A stretch of DNA of 64,000 nt from Sinomicrobium weinanense (GTDB lineage Bacteria > Bacteroidota > Bacteroidia > Flavobacteriales > Flavobacteriaceae), in the NCBI RefSeq assembly GCF_018863395.1, contig NZ_JAHKRR010000003.1, forward strand, positions 496,001-560,000, read 5' to 3'. A program made the translations under genes and the position numbers. The notes beneath the pieces are model-generated. The model did not search any database, was not told the origin of the DNA, and saw only the letters and a program-made list of their open reading frames with translations. Below, one piece after another: positions 25,758 through 34,735 of the stretch. Within the stretch, counting starts at the first letter, position 1. Each line of letters begins with the position of its first letter.

Positions 25758-25988
25758 ATGAGGTCCCGTATTTCTTTTTATACGGGCAGTGACAACTATT
25801 ATAGCAACAACCGAATTATGATTGACAAACACAGGAACGAACTGGAAAAACTCCCGGATGAAATAAAGCACGAAATAAACAAGTGCATGGAAATATACGA
25901 AGAACTGGAAAGCTATGACCAAGGCGATCTGGACATCAATACCCTTCAAAAAAGGCTGGAGGACATCCTGGATAAATACGAGATATAA
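25758..25988 (+). CDS. Small hypothetical protein, charged and helical
   Basis: 76 residues from ATG 25758. A longer frame from a TTG at 25638 exists, but its added residues look like noise. The C-terminal 55 residues (HRNELEKLPDEIKHEI ... LQKRLEDILDKYEI) are strongly charged with helical periodicity. No family is recognised. It lies alone between the SLC13 gene and the accC terminator. The codon pattern in the C-terminal part looks coding; a start at ATG 25818 is also possible. Confidence 0.45.
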   Translation: MRSRISFYTGSDNYYSNNRIMIDKHRNELEKLPDEIKHEINKCMEIYEELESYDQGDLDINTLQKRLEDILDKYEI

Positions 25989-26063
25989 CCCCTGCATCTC
26001 ACTTTGTTTTTACGGTCAACACTTCCCGAGGTGATGCTTTTAGCTTATGCCGAGGAATTCATG

Positions 26064-26100
26064 CTAAAAAACAAAACCCGGAGCACACCAGGTGTCCGGG
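26064..26100 (-). terminator. Rho-independent terminator after accC
   Basis: On the minus strand the stem CCCGGACAC / GTGCTCCGGG is followed by TTTTGTTTTTT. It lies 48 bp past the accC stop and closes the fabH-accB-accC unit. Confidence 0.85.
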
Positions 26101-26148
26101 CCTTATAGCCTTCTTTTATGTATTATAAAAACATTTTAGTTTCTATAT

Positions 26149-27501
26149 TTACTCTTCCTCCACAGGTTTCATTTCGAAATCTTCCATAAATTTGGTGGTA
26201 TAGTTCCCTGCGATATAATCGGGATGATCCATCAACTGCCTGTGAAAGGGTATCGTGGTCTTTACGCCTTCTATGACAAATTCGTCCAGGGCCCGTTTCA
26301 TTTTATTTATGGCCTCGTCCCTGGTCTGTGCCGTAGTGATGAGCTTGGCGATCATAGAATCGTAATTCGGCGGAATAACATACCCGCTGTATACGTGGGT
26401 ATCCAGTCGCACACCATGTCCTCCCGGCGCGTGTAATGTGGTGATCCTTCCGGGTGAAGGACGAAAATCGTTGTAGGGGTCTTCTGCATTTATCCTGCAT
26501 TCGATGGAATGCAGTTTGGGTGTGTAGTTCTTACCGGAGATCGGCACTCCTGCCGCTACCAGTATCTGTTCGCGTATCAGGTCGTAATCTATGACCTGTT
26601 CGGTGATAGGGTGTTCTACCTGAATACGGGTATTCATTTCCATGAAGTAGAAGTTGCGGTGTTTGTCTACGAGAAATTCTACGGTGCCCGCACCTTCATA
26701 TTTTATATATTCTGCCGCCTTGACGGCTGCTTCTCCCATTTTGTCCCGGAGTTCATCGGTCATAAAGGGCGAAGGGGTTTCTTCTGTAAGTTTCTGATGG
26801 CGCCTTTGTACGGAGCAATCCCTTTCAGAAAGGTGGCAGGCTTTGCCATAGGCATCGCCGACGACCTGGATCTCTATATGCCTGGGCTCTTCGATGAGCT
26901 TTTCCATATACATCCCGTCATTGCCAAATGCAGCGGCGGCTTCCTGCTGAGCGCTCTCCAGGGCCTTTTTGAGGTCTTCTTCCTTCCAGACGGCACGCAT
27001 TCCTTTTCCTCCGCCTCCTGCGGTAGCCTTAAGCATTACGGGATAGCCCATATCTCCGGCCAGTTTATTCGCTTCTTCGTAAGATTCCAGGATGCCCTCA
27101 GAACCGGGCACCGTAGGCACTCCCGCTTCTTTCATGGTAGCTTTGGCCGAGGCTTTGTCTCCCATTCTTTCGATCATCTCGGCAGAGGCTCCTATGAATT
27201 TTATGTCGTGTTCTGCACAAATCTTGGAAAACTTGGCATTCTCGGAAAGAAATCCATACCCGGGGTGTATGGCGTCTGCATTGGTAATCTCGGCAGCCGC
27301 TATGATGTTGGACATCTTCAGGTAGGACAAATTGCTCGGGGGAGGGCCTATGCAAACCGCTTCGTCGGCAAAACGCACGTGCAGGCTGTCGGCATCTGCC
27401 GTAGAATAGACAGCTACCGTTTTTATCCCCATTTCTTTACAGGTACGAATAACACGAAGCGCAATCTCCCCTCGGTTCGCTATTAGTATTTTTTTAAACA
27501 T
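26149..27501 (-). CDS. accC: Acetyl-CoA carboxylase biotin carboxylase subunit
   Basis: 450 residues, full length. The start is [20 protein letters not shown], with the ATP-grasp glycine loop [12 protein letters not shown], the catalytic region [14 protein letters not shown] and the RPSPGRI segment. It carboxylates biotin on AccB with bicarbonate and ATP, the first step of fatty acid synthesis. It follows accB by 85 bp on the same strand. The spacer carries a dispersed palindrome. The carboxyltransferase subunits are not in the window. Confidence 0.96.
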   Translation of the reverse strand: MFKKILIANRGEIALRVIRTCKEMGIKTVAVYSTADADSLHVRFADEAVCIGPPPSNLSYLKMSNIIAAAEITNADAIHPGYGFLSENAKFSKICAEHDIKFIGASAEMIERMGDKASAKATMKEAGVPTVPGSEGILESYEEANKLAGDMGYPVMLKATAGGGGKGMRAVWKEEDLKKALESAQQEAAAAFGNDGMYMEKLIEEPRHIEIQVVGDAYGKACHLSERDCSVQRRHQKLTEETPSPFMTDELRDKMGEAAVKAAEYIKYEGAGTVEFLVDKHRNFYFMEMNTRIQVEHPITEQVIDYDLIREQILVAAGVPISGKNYTPKLHSIECRINAEDPYNDFRPSPGRITTLHAPGGHGVRLDTHVYSGYVIPPNYDSMIAKLITTAQTRDEAINKMKRALDEFVIEGVKTTIPFHRQLMDHPDYIAGNYTTKFMEDFEMKPVEEE

Positions 27502-27530
27502 CTGCTGAAACTTTTATTTTGAATTCAAAA

Positions 27531-27577
27531 GTCATCCTGAGCTTGCCTGCACTGAACGCAGTTGAAGTGTCGAAGGA
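27531..27577. repeat. Dispersed repeat between accB and accC
   Basis: The spacer holds GTCATCCTGAGCTTGCC and ACTGAACGCAGTTGAAG, words of an intergenic repeat common in Bacteroidota. It shares GTCAnCCTGA with the inner hairpin of the elements at 34736 and 58308. Confidence 0.5.
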
Positions 27578-27586
27578 TAAAATTTC

Positions 27587-28087
27587 TTATGATGGGTCAA
27601 CTAAAAACAGAGGCTGATCGAATTCCACCGGAGAAGAGTCGTCTACTAACACTTTTACGATCTTACCGGAAACTTCAGACTCTATTTCATTGAACAGTTT
27701 CATCGCCTCTATAACACATAACACATCGCCCTGGCTCACCGTGCTTCCTACTTCTACAAAAGACGGTTTATCCGGAGATGGTTTTCGGTAAAAGGTTCCT
27801 ATGATGGGAGACTTTATAGTGATGTATTTATCGTTATCGCTTTCTGCCGGGGCCTCTTCGCCCGGTTTGGCAGGAACTGCAGGCTCCTGGGCTTGCTGCT
27901 GTCCAGGTTGTTGGGGTACGGCAGCTGTAGGAGCAACCGGCACCTGCTGTATAAACGCGGTTTCTGACGAACTGCCTTCCGTGCCTGTCTTGATGGTGAT
28001 CTTTATATCATCCATCTCCAGCTTCACCTCACTGGCACCCGATTTGGCTACAAATTTGATCAGATTTTGAATTTCTTTTAAATTCAT
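27587..28087 (-). CDS. accB: Biotin carboxyl carrier protein of acetyl-CoA carboxylase
   Basis: 166 residues. The N-terminal helical part (NLKEIQNLIKFVAKSG) is followed by a Pro/Ala/Gln-rich linker at about 55-85 and the biotinyl domain with the biotin lysine in CVIEAMKLFNEIESE (about residue 130). It carries carboxybiotin between AccC and the carboxyltransferase. It lies 124 bp after fabH in the same orientation; that spacer holds a palindromic repeat at 28145-28191. Confidence 0.95.
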   Translation of the reverse strand: MNLKEIQNLIKFVAKSGASEVKLEMDDIKITIKTGTEGSSSETAFIQQVPVAPTAAVPQQPGQQQAQEPAVPAKPGEEAPAESDNDKYITIKSPIIGTFYRKPSPDKPSFVEVGSTVSQGDVLCVIEAMKLFNEIESEVSGKIVKVLVDDSSPVEFDQPLFLVDPS

Positions 28088-28144
28088 GATTATTTGTTTT
28101 GTTAGTTTTTAGTCTCTTTTTCCCACTTCCCGGGGTCCGGTGTT

Positions 28145-28191
28145 CAGTAATCGGTGTTCGGTTAATACACTGATTACTGTTTACCGATTAC
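28145..28191. repeat. Palindromic repeat between fabH and accB
   Basis: CAGTAATCGGT (28145-28155) can pair with GATTACTG (28172-28179) or with ACCGATTAC (28183-28191). The two right arms are alternatives for the same left arm. Confidence 0.55.
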
Positions 28192-28211
28192 CTCCTTACC
28201 TCAATCGGTCA

Positions 28212-29210
28212 TTACCGGGGGTTATATGCCCATTTCAGATATACGGAGCCCCAGGTAAACCCTCCTCCGAAAGCAGCAAAAATAAGGTTATCTCCTTTTT
28301 TCAGTTGTTTTTCGTAATCAGCCAGCAAGAGAGGAAGTGTTGCCGAGGTGGTATTTCCGTATTTCTGAATGTTTATCATGACCTTTTCTGCTTCGAGCTT
28401 CATTCTTCCGGCGGTAGCATCGATGATCCGTTTGTTGGCCTGGTGAGGTACGAGCCATTGCACATCTTCCCGGGTCAGGTTGTTCTTTGTCATGATCTTC
28501 TCTGCAACGTCGGCCATATTGGAAACGGCGAACTTAAAGACGGTTTTCCCGTCCTGGTGAACAAAGTGCTGCTTGTTCTTCACGGTCTCTTCGGAAGCGG
28601 GCAACAGGGACCCTCCGGCCTCCATATTCAGGTATGCCCTTCCCTGTCCGTCAGACCTCAGGTATTCATCCTGCAGCCCCAGCCCTTCTTCATTGGGTTC
28701 AAAGAGGACTGCCCCGGCGCCGTCACCGAATATGATACAGGTGGTGCGATCGGTATAGTCTATAATAGACGACATCTTGTCCGCACCGATAAGCAATACT
28801 TTTTTATACCTTCCGGATTCGATATAGCTGGCCGCAGTGGACATGCCAAATAAAAAGCTGGAACATGCCGCCTGCAAATCGTAGGAAAATGCATTCACGG
28901 CTCCGATCTCAGTGGCCACATAGGCTCCTGTGGAAGCCACCAGCAGGTCGGGCGTAGCAGTTGCCATGATCACCAGATCTATGTCTTCAGGATTTATTTT
29001 TGCCTTGTCGATAAGGTCTTTTGCAGCTTTTATGGCAAGATATGAAGTTCCTTTACCTTCTCCTTTGAGTATACGCCTTTCTTTTATACCTGTTCTTGTC
29101 GTTATCCATTCGTCATTGGTCTCCACCATGGTTTCCAAGATCTGATTAGATAACACAAAATCCGGAACGTATGCTCCTACAGCGGTGATTGCTGCTGTTT
29201 TTCTACCCAT
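28212..29210 (-). CDS. fabH: Beta-ketoacyl-ACP synthase III
   Basis: 332 residues. The active-site Cys lies in SYDLQAACSSFLFGM (about residue 115), the His in WLVPHQANKRIID and the Asn in FAAFGGGFTWGS / NTTSATLPLL regions. FabH condenses acetyl-CoA (or a branched primer) with malonyl-ACP to start fatty acid synthesis. Branched iso fatty acids are typical of Flavobacteriia, so branched primers are plausible. It is the first gene after a terminator that separates it from rpmF. Confidence 0.95.
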   Translation of the reverse strand: MGRKTAAITAVGAYVPDFVLSNQILETMVETNDEWITTRTGIKERRILKGEGKGTSYLAIKAAKDLIDKAKINPEDIDLVIMATATPDLLVASTGAYVATEIGAVNAFSYDLQAACSSFLFGMSTAASYIESGRYKKVLLIGADKMSSIIDYTDRTTCIIFGDGAGAVLFEPNEEGLGLQDEYLRSDGQGRAYLNMEAGGSLLPASEETVKNKQHFVHQDGKTVFKFAVSNMADVAEKIMTKNNLTREDVQWLVPHQANKRIIDATAGRMKLEAEKVMINIQKYGNTTSATLPLLLADYEKQLKKGDNLIFAAFGGGFTWGSVYLKWAYNPR

Positions 29211-29550
29211 AGTTTAATTTCATTTATACCAAAACCACGAAACCGAAGAAAAATCAATGTAAAAATCATACCCCCTTCAATGTCTCTTTTCTCCGTTTCG
29301 GATATGAAGATCATTCAGTCCCGGTATTTTCTATGTTAATTTTTGCTTTCAAACCAAAATTCAATCAAACCGTCTTTCTTTAAACCTCTTCTTCATTTAT
29401 TCACAGACGAAGAGGCTTAAACTGTGTGAAATTATTAATTTTCTTTGAATTCTGGTGCAAAATAGTTGGTTTTTACTATTTAGAAAAATATTTCCTCATA
29501 AAAAAAACCCTCACATCGTGAGAGTTTTACCTTTTTTCAGACCGTTATTA
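29211..29550. promoter_or_regulatory. Intergenic region upstream of fabH
   Basis: 340 bp without a gene. It holds the rpmF terminator (29501-29528), an inverted repeat AAATAGT / ACTATTT near 29459-29481, and a hairpin CCTCTTC / GAAGAGG near 29386-29413. The fabH promoter should be here, but I find no full match to the -7 consensus. Confidence 0.4.
29501..29528 (-). terminator. Rho-independent terminator after rpmF
   Basis: The minus strand reads AAAACTCTCAC, a 3-nt loop, GTGAGGGTTTTTTTT. It lies 22 bp past rpmF and splits the familiar DUF177-rpmF-fabH-acc series. Confidence 0.85.
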
Positions 29551-29748
29551 CTATGCTACCTCTTCGGCAGTATTATCGATCAACACTTTGCCTCTGTAGT
29601 ACAACTTACCTTCGTGCCAGTGAGCTCTGTGATACAGGTGAGCTTCTCCGGTAGTGGAATCTACGGCAATTTGAGGAGCAGTCGCCTTGTAGTGCGTTCT
29701 TCTTTTATCTCTTCTCGTACTAGACTGTCTTCTTTTAGGATGTGCCAT
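29551..29748 (-). CDS. rpmF: 50S ribosomal protein L32
   Basis: 65 residues, basic, N-terminus [20 protein letters not shown], the L32 signature. The zinc-binding cysteines found in some L32 forms are absent, so this is the Zn-independent (C-) type usual in Bacteroidota. It follows the DUF177 gene by 29 bp, the pairing seen across many bacteria. Confidence 0.96.
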   Translation of the reverse strand: MAHPKRRQSSTRRDKRRTHYKATAPQIAVDSTTGEAHLYHRAHWHEGKLYYRGKVLIDNTAEEVA

Positions 29749-29777
29749 TTTTGTTTATTTTAAAAAATTTTGTTTTC

Positions 29778-30311
29778 TTATTTATCCGTTAACAGTTTTT
29801 TTAATTCATCCCATCTGGGATCTGTTTCTTCTTTCTTCGCTTTTGCTTCACCGGGTTCCAGCTCTTTCAGTTTCCGAACAATATCGGAATCCAGGCTACC
29901 GTCTTCTATTCCAGGGTGCACTTTTTTGGCCGGAACGGAAAGCACGACCATTTCATAGATATACTGTGCTACATTGACCTGGTGTTCACCATGGGGCAGG
30001 ATAAGTACTTCTTCGCTCTCATCGTTATATTCTTCTCCAAACTTTACGATAAGATCCAGATCTCCTTTTATTTCCAGGTCAAAAGGTTCGTTAGAAAGGT
30101 CGCAGTTTACATTTACCGTTCCTTTTGTATTGAACCCAAACTCCAGCATATTGCTTTTTTTGTGCAAGACTACACCTACCTTCAGCGATGCATCGTTAAA
30201 GTCGGTATAGTCAAAACCTTCAAAGAACAAATTATCGACATGATAATCAAACCGGTGCTCTCCCTGCTTTAACCCAGCAAAAGGAATATCGAACTCCTTG
30301 AACTTCTTCAT
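29778..30311 (-). CDS. DUF177 (YceD-like) protein
   Basis: 177 residues from the ATG at 30311 (MKKFKEFDIPFAGLK). In-frame ATGs at 30320 and 30341 also exist, but family members begin at this point. It carries a DUF177 core with NVNCDLSNEPFDLEI in place of the usual CxR-C pattern, and an acidic DLDLIVKFGEEYND stretch. YceD-type proteins are linked to 23S rRNA processing or stability and are almost always beside rpmF. A good Bacteroidota promoter lies 63-91 bp upstream. Confidence 0.87.
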   Translation of the reverse strand: MKKFKEFDIPFAGLKQGEHRFDYHVDNLFFEGFDYTDFNDASLKVGVVLHKKSNMLEFGFNTKGTVNVNCDLSNEPFDLEIKGDLDLIVKFGEEYNDESEEVLILPHGEHQVNVAQYIYEMVVLSVPAKKVHPGIEDGSLDSDIVRKLKELEPGEAKAKKEETDPRWDELKKLLTDK

Positions 30312-30373
30312 TTTAAACATCAGTTTGCCTTTGCATCTCATTCCAAAAGCCTTAGGCGCCGGGAACGGGTGTG

Positions 30374-30402
30374 CAAAGATATAAATTTTTATTAATGACC
30401 AA
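30374..30402 (-). promoter_or_regulatory. Bacteroidota-type promoter of DUF177-rpmF
   Basis: Minus-strand -7 box TATCTTTG (30374-30381) matches TAnnTTTG perfectly. A TTG (30400-30402) lies 18 nt upstream of it at the -33 position. It is the most complete promoter I find in the window. Confidence 0.6.
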
Positions 30403-30614
30403 CTTACTATCCGGATTTTTTGCCTCCATTTTTATTTTCCCGGAGATCTCCCGCGAAAAAAACCAAGGTTAAACCAGATATTTTAAAGTTTTATGCCGGT
30501 CGTCCGGCTTTGTTATAGTCAAATTTACATAAAGAAAACTGAAAATCGTCGTAAAACCTGCGGATTAACAATTTCATTAACTTTCTATGTATCCTGTATT
30601 TCAGCCCCCCCTGT

Positions 30615-31664
30615 TTATTTGGTGTTCACCGACGATTTTTTAAGCGGATTGGCACTTATCTTCTTGTATTCTTCGCGATTCCTATAAATGTGCAAGGCCG
30701 TAAAAACCGCTTCCTTGAACGACTGGAAGTCTGCTGTGCCCTTGCCTGCGATCTCGTAGGCCGTACCGTGGTCGGGAGAGGTCCTTACCCTGTCGAGCCC
30801 GGCAGTATAGTTTACTCCTTTACCGAAAGAAAGGGTCTTGAAAGGGATCAGCCCCTGGTCGTGATAAGCTGCCAGGATGGCATCGAACTTTTTGTAGTTC
30901 TCCGAACCGAAAAAGCTGTCGGCCGAATACGGGCCGAAAACCATCATGCCCATTTCAAAGAGTTCTTTGATCACCGGTTTCAGCACAGTGTCGTCCTCTT
31001 TTCCTATAACCCCGTTGTCACCACTGTGCGGATTGATGCCCAATACAGCGATCCTGGGTTTGCGGATACGGAAGTCACGTACCAGCGAATCGTGTATTTT
31101 ACCTGTTTTTTTGAGGATAAGGTCTCTCGTTATGTTCTCGCTCACATCTTTTACGGCGATATGGTCGGTCATCAATCCCACTTTCAGGTCTTCAGTGACC
31201 ATGAACATCAGGGCTTCGCCACCGAGTTCTTCGGCCAGGTAATCGGTATGCCCGGGGAAGTGAAATTCCTCAGACTGTATGTTGTGTTTGTTTATCGGTG
31301 CAGTGACCAGCACATCTACCTCATCAGCTTTCAGTGCTTCAACAGCCGCTTTCAGGGACAGTAGTGCATATTTTCCGGCCTCGGGTGTTTCTTTTCCGAA
31401 CTCTATTTTCGGGGCGTTTTTTGAGATATTGACAATATTGACTTTACCGTCCACGACCTGGGAGGCTTCCTGCACCCCGTTGTAATTGATCTCCAGCCCG
31501 AAATGCTTCTTCTGGAAAGCGATAACCTTGTTGGAGGCAAAGATCACCGGAGTACAAAACTCCAGCATACGACTGTCTTCAAAGGTTTTGAGCACTATTT
31601 CACCGCCTATCCCGTTAATATCTCCGATAGAAATGCCGACACGTATATTGTTTTTCACTTTCAT
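30615..31664 (-). CDS. pdxA: 4-hydroxythreonine-4-phosphate dehydrogenase
   Basis: 349 residues from the ATG at 31664 (MKVKNNIRVGISIGDINGIG). The frame opens 48 bp earlier, but that start would run through a repeat and does not match the family. The metal-binding histidines are visible in FPGHTDYLAEE, AAYHDQGLIPFK and RTSPDHGTAYE. It oxidises 4-phosphohydroxy-L-threonine in pyridoxal phosphate synthesis. It is divergent from ribE, a conserved flavobacterial pairing. Confidence 0.93.
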   Translation of the reverse strand: MKVKNNIRVGISIGDINGIGGEIVLKTFEDSRMLEFCTPVIFASNKVIAFQKKHFGLEINYNGVQEASQVVDGKVNIVNISKNAPKIEFGKETPEAGKYALLSLKAAVEALKADEVDVLVTAPINKHNIQSEEFHFPGHTDYLAEELGGEALMFMVTEDLKVGLMTDHIAVKDVSENITRDLILKKTGKIHDSLVRDFRIRKPRIAVLGINPHSGDNGVIGKEDDTVLKPVIKELFEMGMMVFGPYSADSFFGSENYKKFDAILAAYHDQGLIPFKTLSFGKGVNYTAGLDRVRTSPDHGTAYEIAGKGTADFQSFKEAVFTALHIYRNREEYKKISANPLKKSSVNTK

Positions 31665-31863
31665 ACTTCTGTATTTTTTGGGCAGAAGACCGATATCTGA
31701 TGACCGATGCATGCACCCGTCAACCGTCTCCGGCCTTCGATCTCATTAAATCATTTATTAAAGACCCGATTATATTTATCAAAATTTTATAAAAGTAACG
31801 GTATAGGGTAGTTTTATTATTCCTTACTTTTACATAGCAAAATTAACCAATAAATACGAAAGA

Positions 31864-32454
31864 ATGTTCACAGGGATCGTTGAAGAATTCGGAACGGTGA
31901 CAAATCTCGCACCGGAAAAGGACAATTTGCACATTTCCATTAAAAGTAATATCGCATCTGAACTAAAAATAGACCAGAGTGTTTCGCATAATGGCGTTTG
32001 CCTTACGGTAGTGTCTGTAAACGGTGATGAATATACCGTAACAGCCATCCGGGAAACCCTGGAAAGGTCGTGCCTGGGGCAGTTGAAAAAAGGGGACACC
32101 GTAAACCTCGAACGCGCCATGAAGCTGGGCGACAGGCTGGACGGGCATATCGTCCAGGGGCATGTAGACCAAACCGCAATGTGTTCTGACATCAAGAACG
32201 TCAACGGTAGCTGGCTGTTCACTTTTACCTATGACGCTTCTTCCAATAATATCACCATAGAAAAAGGGTCCATCACCATAGACGGCACAAGCCTCACCGT
32301 GGTCGATTCAGGCCCTGACAGCTTTAGCGTGGCCATTATCCCCTATACGTATGAACACACCAATTTCAGGAATTATAAAATCGGCACCGAAGTGAACCTG
32401 GAGTTTGACGTGGTGGGGAAATACGTGGCGAGGTTGCTGGAGTTACATAAATAA
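31864..32454 (+). CDS. ribE: Riboflavin synthase, alpha subunit
   Basis: 196 residues made of two similar lumazine-binding halves: FTGIVEEFGTV at the N-terminus, SVSHNGVCLTVV near 45 and the second copy SITIDGTSLTVV near 140. It forms riboflavin from two molecules of 6,7-dimethyl-8-ribityllumazine. No RFN element is seen in the 199-bp upstream spacer. A -7-like TACTTTTA lies at 31825-31832. Confidence 0.95.
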   Translation: MFTGIVEEFGTVTNLAPEKDNLHISIKSNIASELKIDQSVSHNGVCLTVVSVNGDEYTVTAIRETLERSCLGQLKKGDTVNLERAMKLGDRLDGHIVQGHVDQTAMCSDIKNVNGSWLFTFTYDASSNNITIEKGSITIDGTSLTVVDSGPDSFSVAIIPYTYEHTNFRNYKIGTEVNLEFDVVGKYVARLLELHK

Positions 32455-32508
32455 TATTACCGGAAACAACAAGCCTGTCATCCGCAGCCAATCTTTGTGC
32501 CTGAACTG

Positions 32509-33516
32509 TCAGTTTTTATTTTCTAAAAACAAGGACGGGGACCGGCCTGTCCATTTTTTGAAAGCCCTGACAAATCCGCTTACTTCTGCATATCCCAATA
32601 TATTAGAGATTTCTTTTACAGATGCAATATCACTTCTTAAATATTGAATTGCCAATGTTTTTCTGACTTCTTCGACAATCTGGATATAAGAGGCCCCTTC
32701 GTCCTTTAACCTGCGTTGCAATGTTCGAACGCTTATATTAAAATTGGTAGCTACGGATTCTGCTGATAATGAATACAGATACGAGTTGCTGATCAGGTAA
32801 TTGAAAATGGCCGTAGAGAAAGACCCTTTATCCGCAAACGTATTTTTTAATTCCGCTACCTGATTTAATAATAGCTGCTGCAATTCATAATTTCCCGTAA
32901 TTATTTTTGTTTTCAGATATGCCTTGTCAAAATCCAAAGCATAGTACTCTTTTTTACGGACAGGACAATCCAGGATTTCCAAATAATCGTTTTGCCATTT
33001 TTCTTTGAACGAAGGCATTGTTACTCTTAAAGGCTTTGGTTGCTGTAATAGCAAGCCTTTTAATTCGTGAACCGTTAATGCAACAAGAAAGTCTCCCATC
33101 TGGCCAAAGGAGGTCGCAAAGTTTTTATACTTATTATTTTTCCTGAAAACGATTGAAAACGTTTTTTCCTTTTCCTCTATTTTCATGGTATAGAAATCGG
33201 TAAAGAGGTGAATAAGCGAACTTGCATTCAATAAGGCTTGCTTAACCGTATTACTGGTTTGAATGATCTGCCCGACAATATTTAACGCAGCTAACTGCAT
33301 GGCTGCTCCAAAACGAAAACCGATCAGTTCATCCCTGGAAATCTGTATGGCATTCCCCCATAAGGTTTCCATTTGTTGATTGCTCAACGTAAAATCCGGT
33401 TTTGAATTCAGATCCCGGATTGAAAATCCCGAAAGCTCCGCTAACTTTTGTATGTCGATATTTCGTTCTTCACAAAATATCATAAATGCCTGAAGAAATG
33501 TTCTTTTATAATTCAT
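32509..33516 (-). CDS. AraC family transcriptional regulator, Arabinose_bd (OruR-like) type
   Basis: 335 residues. Residues 20-200 match the alpha-helical ligand domain of the OruR/ArgR-like AraC group (LSGFSIRDLNSKPDF, FRFGAAMQLAALNIVGQII). The C-terminal double helix-turn-helix has LSAESVATNFNISVRTLQRRL and ISNILGYAEVSGFVRAFKKW. It is AT-richer than its neighbours. It is divergent from the small membrane protein gene at 33760, and a 21-bp-spaced direct repeat lies between them, probably its binding site. Confidence 0.88.
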   Translation of the reverse strand: MNYKRTFLQAFMIFCEERNIDIQKLAELSGFSIRDLNSKPDFTLSNQQMETLWGNAIQISRDELIGFRFGAAMQLAALNIVGQIIQTSNTVKQALLNASSLIHLFTDFYTMKIEEKEKTFSIVFRKNNKYKNFATSFGQMGDFLVALTVHELKGLLLQQPKPLRVTMPSFKEKWQNDYLEILDCPVRKKEYYALDFDKAYLKTKIITGNYELQQLLLNQVAELKNTFADKGSFSTAIFNYLISNSYLYSLSAESVATNFNISVRTLQRRLKDEGASYIQIVEEVRKTLAIQYLRSDIASVKEISNILGYAEVSGFVRAFKKWTGRSPSLFLENKN

Positions 33517-33555
33517 ACGGCAAATATACCAACAGGTTTGGAGAGATTACAATAG

Positions 33556-33624
33556 CTTGTCGCAAAATGATAACACCTTGTCGTGAAATGGTAATGAATA
33601 ACCCTCGTTTCAAAAGTAGTTTTG
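33556..33624 (+). promoter_or_regulatory. AraC-type direct repeat plus -7 box upstream of 33760
   Basis: CTTGTCGCAAAATGATAAC (33556-33574) and CTTGTCGTGAAATGGTAAT (33577-33595) are direct repeats exactly 21 bp apart, on one face of the helix. A perfect -7 box TAGTTTTG follows at 33617-33624, 21 bp after the second repeat. No -33 element is seen; the repeat occupies that place, as expected for an activator-dependent promoter. Confidence 0.65.
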
Positions 33625-33704
33625 TAAAAAAGATATTTGATATGAAATGAGCCATGACAAAATTAAGTTGACACTAACCGAAAATGTTCTATGGCGAATT
33701 CCAT

Positions 33705-33720
33705 CCCGACATTGGTCGGG
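33705..33720. repeat. Small perfect hairpin CCCGAC-ATTG-GTCGGG
   Basis: A 6-bp stem with a 4-nt loop in the leader of the gene at 33760, 40 bp before its start. It resembles short dispersed hairpins of this phylum. Confidence 0.5.
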
Positions 33721-33759
33721 GCAGGTACTGACTAATTTAAACCAATAAAAAAAGAACAG

Positions 33760-34134
33760 ATGAAACTAAAAACAATTTTGCTCGTTAATGCGATCAGCTC
33801 AGGAATTACAGGATTAATATTATCCGTAGTTCCAACCGTATTTGCTACCATTTTCCAGGTATCCGAAACACTGCCATTTACAGAGGTCGGGATATTCCTG
33901 ATATTGTTTTCGGCATTTACAGGCTTCACCGCTTTGGGGAACCCGATAAGGATAAACCGTGTAAAAACCATCATAGGGCTGGATATCACCTGGGTGGTTG
34001 CCAGCTTCATTTGCGTAGCGATCCTATTTTCAAAAATAAGCGGCTGGGGCTCATTCATGATGATCGGAGTTGCCGCCTGGGTTGGATTAATGGCATTTCT
34101 GCAAGCAACAGCAGTGAAAAGATCCGGAACGTAA
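33760..34134 (+). CDS. Small four-helix membrane protein of unknown function
   Basis: 124 residues with four hydrophobic segments (about 5-25, 42-62, 72-92, 98-118). The helices contain small residues but no catalytic motif that I recognise. It starts 76 bp before another palindrome-free spacer leading to the NTF2-like gene. It is probably controlled by the divergent AraC regulator. Base composition is AT-rich, like the whole 32.5-34.7 kb patch. Confidence 0.7.
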   Translation: MKLKTILLVNAISSGITGLILSVVPTVFATIFQVSETLPFTEVGIFLILFSAFTGFTALGNPIRINRVKTIIGLDITWVVASFICVAILFSKISGWGSFMMIGVAAWVGLMAFLQATAVKRSGT

Positions 34135-34296
34135 ATTCACTTATTGCGTGTTTTAGAGCGTGGGAGTCAAAAAACGACGACTTATGACACAGTCAACACG
34201 GCAAATCTCACGAATATCTATGCGTCACTATCGATCAAACCAAAATCCTGGTGACCCTTTAAACATAAAAGTTTAAATCAATTTTACCCGTATATT

Positions 34297-34692
34297 ATGA
34301 ATGCTACAAAAACGGTTGTTGAGAATTTTCTCGAATTTTTAAGCAAAAGAGCGTTAGATCAGTTAATAAACTTATTTTCCGACAAGGTAGATTGGTACAT
34401 TCCGGGAGATACATCAAAAGCAAAATGGCTGGGTAAACGAAACAACAGGCAGGAACTTAAAGACCTTTTTACGTTGTTATGGTCAAATACCGAGCCTCAG
34501 ATGGCGAATATCTCTAAGATCTTCATTGACCGGTCAGAAGCCGTAATTGCAGGAGAATTTATTACCAAAATGGTACCAACAGGTAAAATAGTCGAATCAA
34601 TTTTCTTCATTCATTTGGTTGTGGAAAATAACAAGATTGTTAAGTACAGGCTATTGGAAGACAGTTTTGCCGTTTCAAAGTCTCTGGAGTAG
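34297..34692 (+). CDS. SnoaL/NTF2-like domain protein
   Basis: 131 residues in the cone-shaped NTF2 fold pattern: helical start ATKTVVENFLEFLSKRALDQ, then LFSDKVDWYIPGD, GKRNNRQELKDLF and a beta-rich end VESIFFIHLVVENNKIVKYR. Members include polyketide cyclases, isomerases and non-catalytic binders; the KVDWYIPGD segment is typical of the limonene-epoxide-hydrolase/SnoaL branch. It lies downstream of the AraC-controlled gene, 162 bp apart, and may belong to the same regulon. Confidence 0.8.
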   Translation: MNATKTVVENFLEFLSKRALDQLINLFSDKVDWYIPGDTSKAKWLGKRNNRQELKDLFTLLWSNTEPQMANISKIFIDRSEAVIAGEFITKMVPTGKIVESIFFIHLVVENNKIVKYRLLEDSFAVSKSLE

Positions 34693-34735
34693 GTATGTTT
34701 TCCAGGTATAAAGTCCTGGTATATCCTGTAAAAAC

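Noticed and set aside
26509-27486. 325-codon plus-strand open frame opposite accC
   Set aside because: Shadow of accC, whose ATP-grasp motifs are complete.
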